Part shown: positions 55,560-64,000 of the stretch, piece after piece
Layout: every line of letters begins with the position of its first letter
Position numbering within the stretch: the first letter of the stretch is position 1
Assembly: GCA_963970005.1 (NCBI GenBank)
Contig: CAXAMN010006624.1
Span: 76,285-140,284, forward strand
Length of the DNA stretch: 64,000 bases
Reading direction: 5' to 3'
Origin: Durusdinium trenchii
Taxonomy: Eukaryota; Sar; Dinophyceae; Suessiales; Symbiodiniaceae
Notes under the pieces: model-generated
Told to the model about the DNA's origin: nothing
Databases searched by the model: none
What the model saw: only the letters and a program-made list of their open reading frames with translations
Translations under genes and position numbers: made by a program

Positions 55560-57295
55560 TGTGGCTCAAAGAGGGTGAGACTCTCGTCTACCCAGACGGG
55601 TGGTTGACCTGGGGTGGTTGATGTGATCAAATAGCGGGTCTTGGATTTTCTCATGTTCAAGCAAACATGCATGCAGGACTCCAGCTTCATCACTGAAACA
55701 AGCTGGTTTTGGGGTGAGTGAAACCATGCATACTGTATACAATTGTTCAAGTGGTTTGGGGGGGGTGCCTGTTACTATTCTTGCACTTTGGTGCCAAAGA
55801 GCTGTTAACAATGGTAGTGGATGTGTCTGGCAGTTTCACCATCTACTGACCTGCCTTTTCAGTCACGGAGATATGTTGCAAGATGTTGGGAATCATTCCA
55901 ATTCCATATTATATAAAGTATATTAAATATATTGAAGCATATTGAAGCACATACAGCTACCTCGACCTTCCAAAATACACCAGAAAAAAAGGATATCGGA
56001 TATATACTTGTACCACAGAACATCGGATCCTTGTACCCATTGTTTGACGTACGACCTGAGACTCCAGGTACTCAGCTACTCCCAACATTAGACGGTCCGA
56101 ACAGCTGCCTGATTTATGGGAAATATGGATACTGGATATTCGGGGTGACCCTCAGTCGCTCCCTCCTGAGCACCAGCTACTAAAAGAGTTATTCCCTGCA
56201 AGTCCAGTCTGACCCCAATAAACCTGGTCGACTTGATCTCCTTAAGTATTGGTGGCATGTATGACCATCTCCAGTATTTCATGAGGTCAAACTGACTTGT
56301 AGCTGAGCTGCTTAGATTTGCTTAGCTGCTCAGACACATTCACTCCATAGAGCTGTGCGTGTTCCAAATCGGCTCTGGGGCCGAGTCATTCCGAGTCTCT
56401 TTCCAACAGGGAGGTCATCGCGATCGGACTCCTCAGATGGTCAAATGGCCGAAGATCATGGACCTGGTCTCGTGACTCGTAACCTACTCTGGTTTCTCAT
56501 ACCCTTCCGATCCATCAGAGTGGCCGTCACCGGGCCATCGGACTTCGGATTTGGGAAGCCTTCTGGCCATCCCATCCACGGAACGATGATTTCAAAGAGT
56601 GTGCTGTTGATTCACTGACTGGGCCATCTAAAACTTGTCCATGTAACCCTTTGATTTGGGACCCTGATATAATCAAAAACAAAATGACCAAATACAGGCA
56701 ACGAGCCAGCAAACATCACACTCTTTCATCCACTCCTCGATACGATCCACCAACCAATACTTAATTAAGATCTTTGCAATATTAAAGACACATATTCAGA
56801 AAACAATCGAATGTGAGTCCTCAGATGGAACAAACACAAGAGTTCCACCATTCAGTTCCATCCAACGTTCCACCATCCAGTGGTCTACGCCTTTTTCGGG
56901 TCCCACGACCGGTCCGGAGCTGAACAAGGTCCCGACCTCGGTTACCTGGGATCTCAAGAGAGTCACCTAATCAGGGTCCTACCTGGAGCCGGTCTGTTCA
57001 TGGAACTATGATCTTCATTAGATTTCATGGGATTGTTGATAGAAAATCCATGAAAGAATATGAAAAACCTCTGTAGTTTTGTGGAAGAAACTGACCTTCC
57101 AAGAAATTCTCCACTTCCATTGCGATCCATTGCCAGGTCCATGGTCCACTTCGTCATCTCGACGTGAGCCTTGGCATCTTCCCACTCCTCCTACAGCTCC
57201 AACCTTGGCATCTCCTCAAAAGGTGGTTGGACCCCCGACACCCACCCCAACCATCTTCTCAGGAGCTATAGTTGGAGCCCTAGGGAACCAAATTC
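55560..57295. other. Spacer
   Basis: Contains a repeat-family copy at 57215-57285 (GGTTGGACCCCCGACACCC, then GTTGGAGCCCTAGGG). No exon is supported. Confidence 0.35.
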
Positions 57296-57299
57296 CACA

Positions 57300-57393
57300 G
57301 CCACAGCGTCGGCTTTCTCCGGGCAGAAAGGATCTTGAACTGCTGCAGTGCCAGCCGCCAACGCGTGCCACGAGACACAGATGACAACAAGGA
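57300..57393 (-). CDS. Probable PPR exon, diverged
   Basis: The minus-strand frame reads SLLSSVSRGTRWRLALQQF, then KILSARRKP. The spacing S-S-V-S-R-G-x-R-W-x-L-A-L matches the join between the first and second helices of the other repeats (A-I-S-x-C-E-K-G-x-Q-W-x-x-A-L). Exon ends are not certain. It is the last member (3') of the 57-63 kb run. Confidence 0.45.
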
Positions 57394-57399
57394 ACCTCG

Positions 57400-58010
57400 G
57401 CCCAGCTCAAGGGTCCGGGTCCACCTGTTCATCCTGTTCTATTGAATACATTCGTGCCCGTCTTTTGGATTTTATTGGGGGGCATGTCCATTTTCTAGAT
57501 TCTAGGGGACGACGTCGGGTTGACATCTGTCTCCACGTAATTAGTCCAGTCCAAAGAAATGACATGTATACTGTATACTGTATACAAAACCATCTCGAGG
57601 AAACGGTCTGGAAGCAAACGACTCAAATGAGGATACCTAAGAGCGATGGCCTGCAACCTACCAGCGATGGCCTGATGGCCCAACTGACACTTTAGCGACC
57701 TCTGGGGAAGAACGTTTTGCAACTTGTACGGTACATACTTGTACATCCTTTGTGAGCTTAGGTCTTCAACCCTCTTCTAACCGGACAGGGACAGGGTAGT
57801 GGAAATATATATGTTTATGTAGAAGTGTGATCAGAAGTCTCGATCCTGCTTACGCACTACTTAGGCATCAAGTGTCCTGACATGTCCTGACCTTTGCTTC
57901 CACAAAACCTTACCGAACCCTTACGCCATGCGTTGCTCCTTACGTGACAGCTGCCAGCCTTGGACCTGAATCGGATCATGTGATGAGGTGTTGAACTCTG
58001 GTTGACGTCC
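57400..58010. other. Spacer
   Basis: Nothing supported. A GTATACTGTATACTGTATAC run near 57570 is an imperfect palindrome. Confidence 0.35.
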
Positions 58011-58017
58011 AAATCCG

Positions 58018-58060
58018 GTGGATGGATGGATGGATGGATGGATGGATGGATGGATGGATG
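58018..58060. repeat. (GGAT)n microsatellite
   Basis: About ten tandem GGAT units. Confidence 0.95.
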
Positions 58061-58064
58061 TCAT

Positions 58065-58600
58065 TCAGGTCCATATACAAGGGTTTCAGAGTATATAGTA
58101 CATCAGACATCGTTCTTTTTCCCCAGTGAAGTGGTTTATATTGAACGCTAGATGGAGGGTGTGTGGAGAAAGGGGTCAGCAAAGATCGCTTATACGAAGT
58201 TAGTGCATCAAAAGTACCTTTCACCTTTCACGAAGTTCTGCGAAGGTTTCTGGGATTTTGTTGCAGTCAGTTCTCCTACTGGCCCACCATTCCACAAAAT
58301 GTCCACGAATAGCCCCGCGTTCTACGAATGTCCCACACCTTCCTTGATGTTAGTAGAATGTTATTTTTTAAACCCTTTCTGTGCACCACCTTTCCGTTTG
58401 CCTCTGATATATGAACCTCCAAAATAATCTGTCGGAGTGCCAGTGCCATCTACTCTGAAACCACTGTAGAACATTGACAATTTAGGGATTCAGGTCAACA
58501 ATTCCCTCGTCCCGACCAGCTGCGGATGTTTTCGCAGCGAGAGATGTGTTCGCGTCATGCCAGCGAATCCAGGTGCAAGGGACAAAGGGGTGGAACATGG
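58065..58600. other. Spacer between two microsatellites
   Basis: No supported exon; open frames lack motifs. Confidence 0.35.
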
Positions 58601-58607
58601 GGAAACA

Positions 58608-58608
<1 letters not shown>

Positions 58609-58654
<46 letters not shown>
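58609..58654. repeat. (AC)n microsatellite
   Basis: About 22 tandem AC units with one G near the right end. Confidence 0.95.
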
Positions 58655-58865
58655 CCTTGACCCTATCACATCTTCGAAAGCCCCCGGTTTGGAGTGTTTC
58701 ATAGATATAGTATCCCAAGGCCCAAGGAACCTCTTTTTTCATGGCTTGAATAGACACCACGTGCGGCTATGGGCTCTGGGTTAGGAGCTGATTGAACTCC
58801 ACCTCAAGATTTTATGGACAGAAGGAACTTGAAGTCAGTAGAACATGTGATAAGAATAAGGATGC

Positions 58866-58965
58866 CTTCCTTGAACACAGCGGAGGCTGACTTCATGGGA
58901 TATCCGATATCTGCGTCAACCAGGGGTTGGACAATCTCCTTCGCAGCTGCAGCTATTTGAACTTG
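58866..58965 (-). CDS. Possible exon with GC-type donor, unidentified
   Basis: Acceptor CTTAAG|CAAGTT (58965), end at GGAAG|GCATCC (58866). The frame reads QVQIAAAAKEIVQPLVDAD, then IGYPMKSASAVFKE, which is good protein text. No family recognised. It lies between PPR exons but is not a PPR motif. Confidence 0.32.
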
Positions 58966-59368
58966 CTTAAGGTAAATTGTTGAAAGAGAAGAGATCCAAA
59001 CATCTTTCAAGCATCTTACAATCGACAACACATGAGATGTATATGTATATATATATATATGTTGGAGGCCATCGCTAGAAGGTTGCAGGCTAATATATAG
59101 CTTTCGCATAAAGGAGACGGACTTTGATTTCAATTAAAGGCACACAAACCGAACCGAACACCATGCTTGTTTAGCTTCTCTTGTTGAGTGTTGCAAGGCT
59201 TTGTTGCGCTACCTCATCTGATCTGTAATGTTTCAGTTTCAGGCCGTTTCGAGGTCTGTTAAACAAAGCAAAACTTACACTCCCTGGACCTAACATGGAA
59301 GTGAACAATGGTTTCTTGGAACACCCTGTTCCTCTACAAACAGGCTTTGTTTTCCACTTCCATGTCAG

Positions 59369-59674
59369 TTCCAGGCAGACTACTTCTACTTGCTGCGGCT
59401 GCCAGTGTCTTTCCAAGCAGCCATCCATGACCTCGTCCACTGCGATCCCTCAGGACATCAGCTGCGACAGGTGAAAAAAAAGAACCTGCAGGCTTTCATC
59501 AACTCGCTTCACTCTGTTCAAACCACCACATTGATCAAGAAAGGCATGAAAAACCAGGAGTTCCGCGTCCGAGTCCCGGTTGAAGGAGAGAAATTGTGCC
59601 CACATCACCCCCCAAGTAGGGTCCTGGATGGGACTCCAAACCCAGCCCCCACATGGAACTCCAGGAATTTCTAG
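59369..59674 (+). CDS. Probable plus-strand coding segment, unidentified protein
   Basis: Acceptor ATGTCAG|TTCCAGG (59369) opens a frame reading FQADYFYLLRLPVSFQAAIH, then DLVHCDPSGHQLRQ. A donor CGACAG|GTGAAA at 59470 would close exactly 34 codons in phase 0, but the frame also stays open to 59674 (QAFINSLHSVQTTTLIKKG, then EFRVRVPVEGEKLC). It is the best plus-strand candidate in the window. The minus strand is also open over part of it, so strand assignment is not final. Confidence 0.35.
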   Translation, partial: FQADYFYLLRLPVSFQAAIHDLVHCDPSGHQLRQVKKKNLQAFINSLHSVQTTTLIKKGMKNQEFRVRVPVEGEKLCPHHPPSRVLDGTPNPAPTWNSRNF

Positions 59675-59679
59675 TGACT

Positions 59680-60530
59680 AGTGATTCGTTGATGGCTCAG
59701 GGTCCTTCAGGGTACGACCCGCGTACCACCTCGCGGGTCTGTTCGGGAGAACATGCAGTAACCCGCAGGACGAGCTGCACAGGTCTCGATTTTCTCGCGC
59801 GCAGAAAGAACGAAGGAATGAAGGAACTGACATGTCGAGTGGTACAATCGAACGGAGGATCCAAACACATGGACGCTTCTGAAGCCCCATGATCAGAAAT
59901 AGAATCACCCGTCGTTTAAAAACCAATGAAGCCAAACCGACGGTGACCATGAGAGGAGTTCCTGGAATTCGTCGGATCAGATTGAGGAACATGCCCATAT
60001 GTCTAAGAGCAAAAAGAACGAAAAGGACCCAGCCCTGTCACATTTGAGGATAGGGTTCATGTTATGCTTCTCCACATCAAAATTATAGTCTGCCTGAGCA
60101 TAGACATCAAAACCGTGCAAAACCAAAGAGATCAACAAAGGAAAATATCACAGGCGTTTTCATGTCCTCTGCGGGTGTTTCTTTGCAAGATTGATGTTTC
60201 TTGTGCAACACGGACCTTGAGGGAGGCCATGGGAGGCCTCTCCCGGACCGGACCTCTACCATATTCCCTCCATGCATTTGGATGTCTGAACATCCCGAAC
60301 CAGCAAGCCGCACTCCAACAAAAACAAGAACCTGGCTCTCAACATCCCAAATAGGACCTTTCCAAACCCTAGCACAACGGGACCATTGACCCGATGTCAT
60401 AAACACAATATAAACACCTCCTTAGTACTTGATATCAACTTGCAATTTCTATAATAAAGCCATCGGGCGCATGTAGGCTCCTGGTTTACACCTACCTGCC
60501 TACCTGCCTCACCTTACTCCTCGTTTCACA
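59680..60530. other. Spacer
   Basis: Open frames on both strands at 60064-60406 lack motifs. CTGCCTACCTGCCT words lie near 60500. Nothing supported. Confidence 0.35.
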
Positions 60531-60532
60531 AC

Positions 60533-60649
60533 TGTCAAGTGGCCATGTGCAAGGCACCAGTGATAGAGCTGCAGTGCCACCTCCCACTCCGTCACCTTCT
60601 CCACCGCGGCCAGACATGCATTGCAGGCCACGGTGTCCAACAGCGACGC
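60533..60649 (-). CDS. PPR exon (39 codons, phase 0)
   Basis: Acceptor CCTCTAG|GCGTCG (60649), donor TTGACA|GTTGTG (60533). The motif reads DTVACNACLAAVEKVTEWEV, then ALQLYHWCLAHGHLT: 35 residues counted from D. Joined in phase 0 to the exon at 60915-61009, it gives two adjacent repeats in proper register, which supports both exons and the splice between them. Confidence 0.75.
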
Positions 60650-60654
60650 CTAGA

Positions 60655-60912
60655 GGGCCGAAGGATCGGACGGAGCTCCGTCTTCGAAGTGACTGAAGTG
60701 GTCGGTCGGAAGGGGTTCAGCGAGCGATTCGTGGACGAGCGAAGCGAGCGAAGTGGAGAATCGTGGAGATGTGTTCACCCACTCGAAAGAGCTCGAAGTG
60801 TTCCCCAAGAACGGCGATGTAGACACTACTCTCACTGCACCTGACATGGGAGAGCCTGACATGGGAGGATGCCTATAGGCGCAGCCCAACTTGCCCTGCT
60901 GCACCAAGTCCA
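60655..60912. other. Intron between two PPR exons
   Basis: A presumed 265-nt intron (60914-60650) starting with GC and ending with AG on the minus strand. The plus strand here has an open frame rich in S, E and R that I regard as a shadow. Confidence 0.5.
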
Positions 60913-60914
60913 GC

Positions 60915-61009
60915 CTTCGAGATATTCCCCAAGGTCTGCAGGGCTAGTGCCCACTGGAATCCTTTCTCCTCAGGGCAGCGATCAACGACTCCGACCGAGC
61001 ACGCGACAC
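60915..61009 (-). CDS. PPR exon ending at a GC donor
   Basis: Acceptor TTCTGAG|GTGTCGC (61009), donor CTCGAAG|GCTGGA (60915). The frame reads VACSVGVVDRCPEEKGFQWA, then LALQTLGNISK. The distance from VAC here to VAC in the next exon is 37 residues, that is one repeat plus two extra residues in the CPEEKG turn. An in-frame stop just upstream of the acceptor fits a true exon start. Confidence 0.75.
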
Positions 61010-61011
61010 CT

Positions 61012-61995
61012 CAGAAGTCTCTCCGAGCACGAGACGACTGGTCCCCGCGTAGTCAAACAATGTGACGACCATCAGTGACGGTTCGGGGCATGCGGCATCA
61101 TATCATCATATCATCATCAAAAGGGTAAATGTCCAGTAACCGGAACCGGATCTCCTGCTCTCTTTTTGTAGGGTTTGGAGATGTTATTCTTCCTGGGTCT
61201 CTTCATTGAAAAGCGATGGAGTGTTCATCTGAATAGCCTGACATTATGAGGATCCTTCAAATACTTGCATTGCACATCTGTAACCTATCTACACGAATCC
61301 GAACAAAAGCAGAAGGTGGGAGTAGATCCAAAGCGAGCAGACCCAAAGGGACAGATAGAAGTGTAGCTCCAAACCCAAAAGGTTCTCCAACCCAAGCATG
61401 CCCCCCGAAGAACATGTGCGTAAAAAAACACGAACCTCTGTTTTCCCCGAGAAACAACAACTGAAAAAGAGGCGAACCTTCATGTTAACCGTGTCAACCG
61501 TGTGACTCTGACGCGCTTTGTTTTTCTGTGACAGGTCACCAAGGAGCTGATCAATGCACTGAAACACGGCAAGTCTGCCTCACGGCTCAGTGGGGCTTTG
61601 GGCGACGAGCGACAAACACCCGGTCGAGGAGTGGGGGTTTGGGCACGGGAGGCTGGAGAGAGACACTCAGTCCCCCATGATCATAACAAGTCATAATATG
61701 ATCGAATCTGGTTTGCTGTACTTTGTGCACCATATCAATTTCAGTTCCACCAGCAAGAACTAACATTTACAGATTGTTCACCTGATTGTACAAGAACGCA
61801 CAAAAAAATATCCAACAACAATGGGAACAAATCATTGACAATTAAGCAAGCAATATCCACAATGGGTTCACTGGGAGGAAGACAACAACCTCTTGCTTCG
61901 GCCGTTTCGGGGCACAAAGATTGGAGGGACCCTGCACCACTCGCACCACTTGGAGCGGCACGAGCGGCATTCCAGGCCCCTGTGTTGGGTCTCCC
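61012..61995. other. Intron-like spacer
   Basis: A short minus-strand piece near 61540-61578 reads PCFSALISSL, like a PPR first helix, between plausible splice sites only 13 codons apart. It may be a lost or tiny exon. Nothing else is supported. Confidence 0.35.
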
Positions 61996-61998
61996 GAC

Positions 61999-62163
61999 CT
62001 TCAGGTCGCTAGGCATGGAGTGTAGCAAGTGGAGAGCATCGGTCCACTGCCAAGCCTTCTCACACACACTGATCATGGTGCTGTAGGTGATCACCTTGGG
62101 GGCTGAATCCCGGTAGGGCGGCACCCCAATGGCCCAAAGGGCCGATTGCGGCGAACAACAACG
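61999..62163 (-). CDS. PPR exon (55 codons, phase 0)
   Basis: Acceptor CTGCTTACAG|CGTTG (62163, good pyrimidine tract) and donor CTGAAG|GTCGGG (61999) enclose exactly 55 codons. After about 18 residues, which include the end of the previous repeat (PQSALWAIGVPPYRD), comes SAPKVITYSTMISVCEKAWQ, then WTDALHLLHSM, a complete canonical repeat. This is the strongest exon of the upper run. Confidence 0.82.
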
Positions 62164-62169
62164 CTGTAA

Positions 62170-63100
62170 GCAGGGCGGCCAGCATCAGTCATGGTGCGAA
62201 TTTCTCCCCTCTCCCGAGATGCAGGGGATGCAAGTGGATGTGGGATGTGGTCGAAGCGTCTTCTTCCAAAAATGGCTGAAAGTCGTGTTCAGATGGGGGC
62301 CCGCTACATATTCTTTACTTTTGGCACACACAGCTGGTTAATGACGGAAACATGGACCAAACAAGTATTGGCACCAAATTGTAAGAGGCGTCACTAGCGC
62401 TGCAGCGTCTTCAGCTGATCTCCGAGCTTCAAGCCGTGCTTGAAACAAAAAACACGTTGCAACTCAGCCTTGGAAGGGTCCACGCTGGAATCTGGCAATG
62501 TTTGCTAGCGTGGATCTAGCGCAGTCCTAGCGCGCGGCTAGTGCATTTTTCAGCCAGCCACTTTTCAAAAACCTGACGAGGTTCTGAACATGCCCTGAGG
62601 CAAATACTAGCGTCACTAGCACAAGTCTACCGCAAACCTAGCGCCCAGCTGCAGAATAGGTGTGTTTAGCTGGGGGCCCGCTACATAATCTAATTGAAAA
62701 AAAACATCATAAGCTACTTTCGACCCCTTTATCTATTTTTTTTGATTATAGACTTTTGCCCGGGCTCCATGTAATGTCCCAAAGTCCAATTGCTGGTGGT
62801 GACGTGTGCAGTTTTGGGAAGGGGAGGGATGAGTGCCACTTGTGCCTTCCAGTAAATACTGGATATTCATCTGGATATCGAATGAGCAAAATTGCCAACA
62901 TCTACAGGTCCACCGGGTTCCCAACACGTGCCAAGATCTCTTTCTTTAAGTGCCGCTGGGCGGGGAGTCTATTTTCTGAGCCAACGCTCCGTGAGCACTA
63001 TATAGCTATATGGAGTATAGGGTCGTGTCTCGTGTTGAATCATGTTCTAGGCACAATCTAGAGTCTATAGAGACATCCAGGTCTTTGTGCTATCTGTATT
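62170..63100. other. Intron-like spacer
   Basis: Around 62480-62660 the word CTAGCG recurs several times (TAGCGTGGATCTAGCGC, TAGCGCGCGGCTAGTGC). A CTGGGGGCCCGCTACATA word occurs at both 62295 and 62670. No exon is supported. Confidence 0.4.
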
Positions 63101-63105
63101 CTTGC

Positions 63106-63266
63106 CTCAGTCCTTTTCCAACTCCTTTCCTTCTGCCGGTCGACGTCCGGAAGGATGTAGCTCTTTGGCATGGCATCGAAGAAGCGCCGCGCGGCTCGCC
63201 ATTGCCCCGGTTGACAGGAGCTGAGGCTGGTGTTGTAGCTGATGACATCCGGAGTCTCAGTGTACG
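63106..63266 (-). CDS. PPR exon
   Basis: The frame reads TPDVISYNTSLSSCQPGQWR, then AARRFFDAMPKSYILPDV. The first helix is canonical; CEK is replaced by CQP. Likely acceptor TTGGGAG|CGTACAC (63266) after a T run. The 3' end is uncertain; ACTGAG|GCAAGA (63106, GC-type donor) is a candidate. It is the most upstream PPR exon in the window, and the gene may begin beyond the right edge. Confidence 0.72.
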
Positions 63267-63269
63267 CTC

Positions 63270-64000
63270 CCAAAAAATATGTCGGACATGTCGGAACTTC
63301 GTCCGGCTTCCAACCTACCGCGCAGGTTCTTTGCGCTGTCATGGTTCGGTGTAGGTGGCAAAGCTCAGATGCCGCCCCATGCCATCTAATAACGAAATAC
63401 CAGGGCCAAGGATGGACCAAAGCTCAGCTCAACACACATTTATCTGGTATTAGTATGTATATATCAAAGCTTCCTGAGGGGTGAGGGTGGTTTATGGAGC
63501 CCCCCCAAATCACCTCTGGCTTCTTAATGGACACCCCTCAGGGGGCTCTGGTACTTGGGCTCGAAGAACCCATGCAAAAGCAACAACAAAAGGAGCATTG
63601 CAAACACTCTAGGATTACTTCCACACACACTCACACACCAAGCTGAGACTTGCAAATCAACAGCTCAAAGGAGGAAAGCCATTCTTCTATTCAGCCTGCA
63701 GGATGATCACTCTCCCCTTATCTTCACCTCAAGGATGGCTGTATTTCAAAAGCAGTTGGGTACTCGTCAAGCCTGGTGAAATGATCAGAGATCAACCCCA
63801 GCAAGGAAGAAAGGACATGCTCAGCCAAGAAACGATGTCTGCTGGCTTCATGCCTGGGCTCTGCGAAGCAATCTGTTTGAAAGCAGGTACGGACCGGACC
63901 CTCTTCTATTGGGTGATCTAAGTGGATCGAATCCGATTCAAATGGTCCTCCACTAGTTGTTTGGGGTCAATATCCACCATTGCAGTCAAATCGTATGGCC
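63270..64000. other. Right-edge sequence, no supported gene
   Basis: No further PPR motif or other exon found before the window ends. Confidence 0.4.

Noticed and set aside
61540..61578. Minus-strand PCFSALISSL as a PPR exon
   Set aside because: Only 13 codons lie between possible splice sites, and only half of the first helix is present. Too little to annotate.
1..64000. tRNA, rRNA, CRISPR arrays, bacterial operons and ribosome-binding sites
   Set aside because: I looked on both strands and saw none. The intron-rich, repeat-rich sequence is eukaryotic.

Overview
The window looks like nuclear DNA of a dinoflagellate, most likely a Symbiodiniaceae-type alga. This is an inference from features seen together. 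Exons are short and widely scattered among repeat-rich spacers. Some exon ends fit GC-AG introns. Nearly all convincing exons lie on one strand (minus), as expected of unidirectional dinoflagellate gene arrays. Pentatricopeptide-repeat (PPR) exons recur, and there is a fossil of an RNA virus from a lineage known to infect dinoflagellates. I found no rRNA, tRNA, CRISPR array, bacterial-type operon or spliced-leader gene. Most open frames are noise; I report only those supported by a recognisable motif, by splice sites with compatible phase, or by convincing protein-like sequence.

Layout. 0-12 kb: mostly repeats (foldback element, 20-bp tandem complex around a 400-N gap, dispersed palindromic repeats) with a few uncertain exon-like patches. 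12.8-20.9 kb: unidentified minus-strand genes; the best is at 20.04-20.87 kb, where several short exons join across 65-70 nt GT-AG introns in phase 0. 23.1-31.8 kb: a run of minus-strand exons each carrying about one PPR motif. 32-57 kb: scattered unidentified exons, the RdRp-like viral fossil (49.0-50.2 kb), and a 1.3-kb minisatellite of 13-bp units (51.06-52.38 kb) that creates a spurious 490-residue ORF. 57.3-63.3 kb: a second run of minus-strand PPR exons.

The PPR exons, read 63.3 to 23.1 kb, could be one very long gene with a 25-kb intron or two PPR genes in tandem; the sequence alone does not decide. PPR proteins usually bind organellar RNA and control its processing or editing, so these genes would be nuclear regulators of plastid or mitochondrial transcripts. 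The other exons cannot be linked into a pathway.

Exon limits are hand-placed at plausible splice sites and need transcript support. Two assembly gaps (6005-6404 and 29219-29228) lie in or next to tandem repeats.
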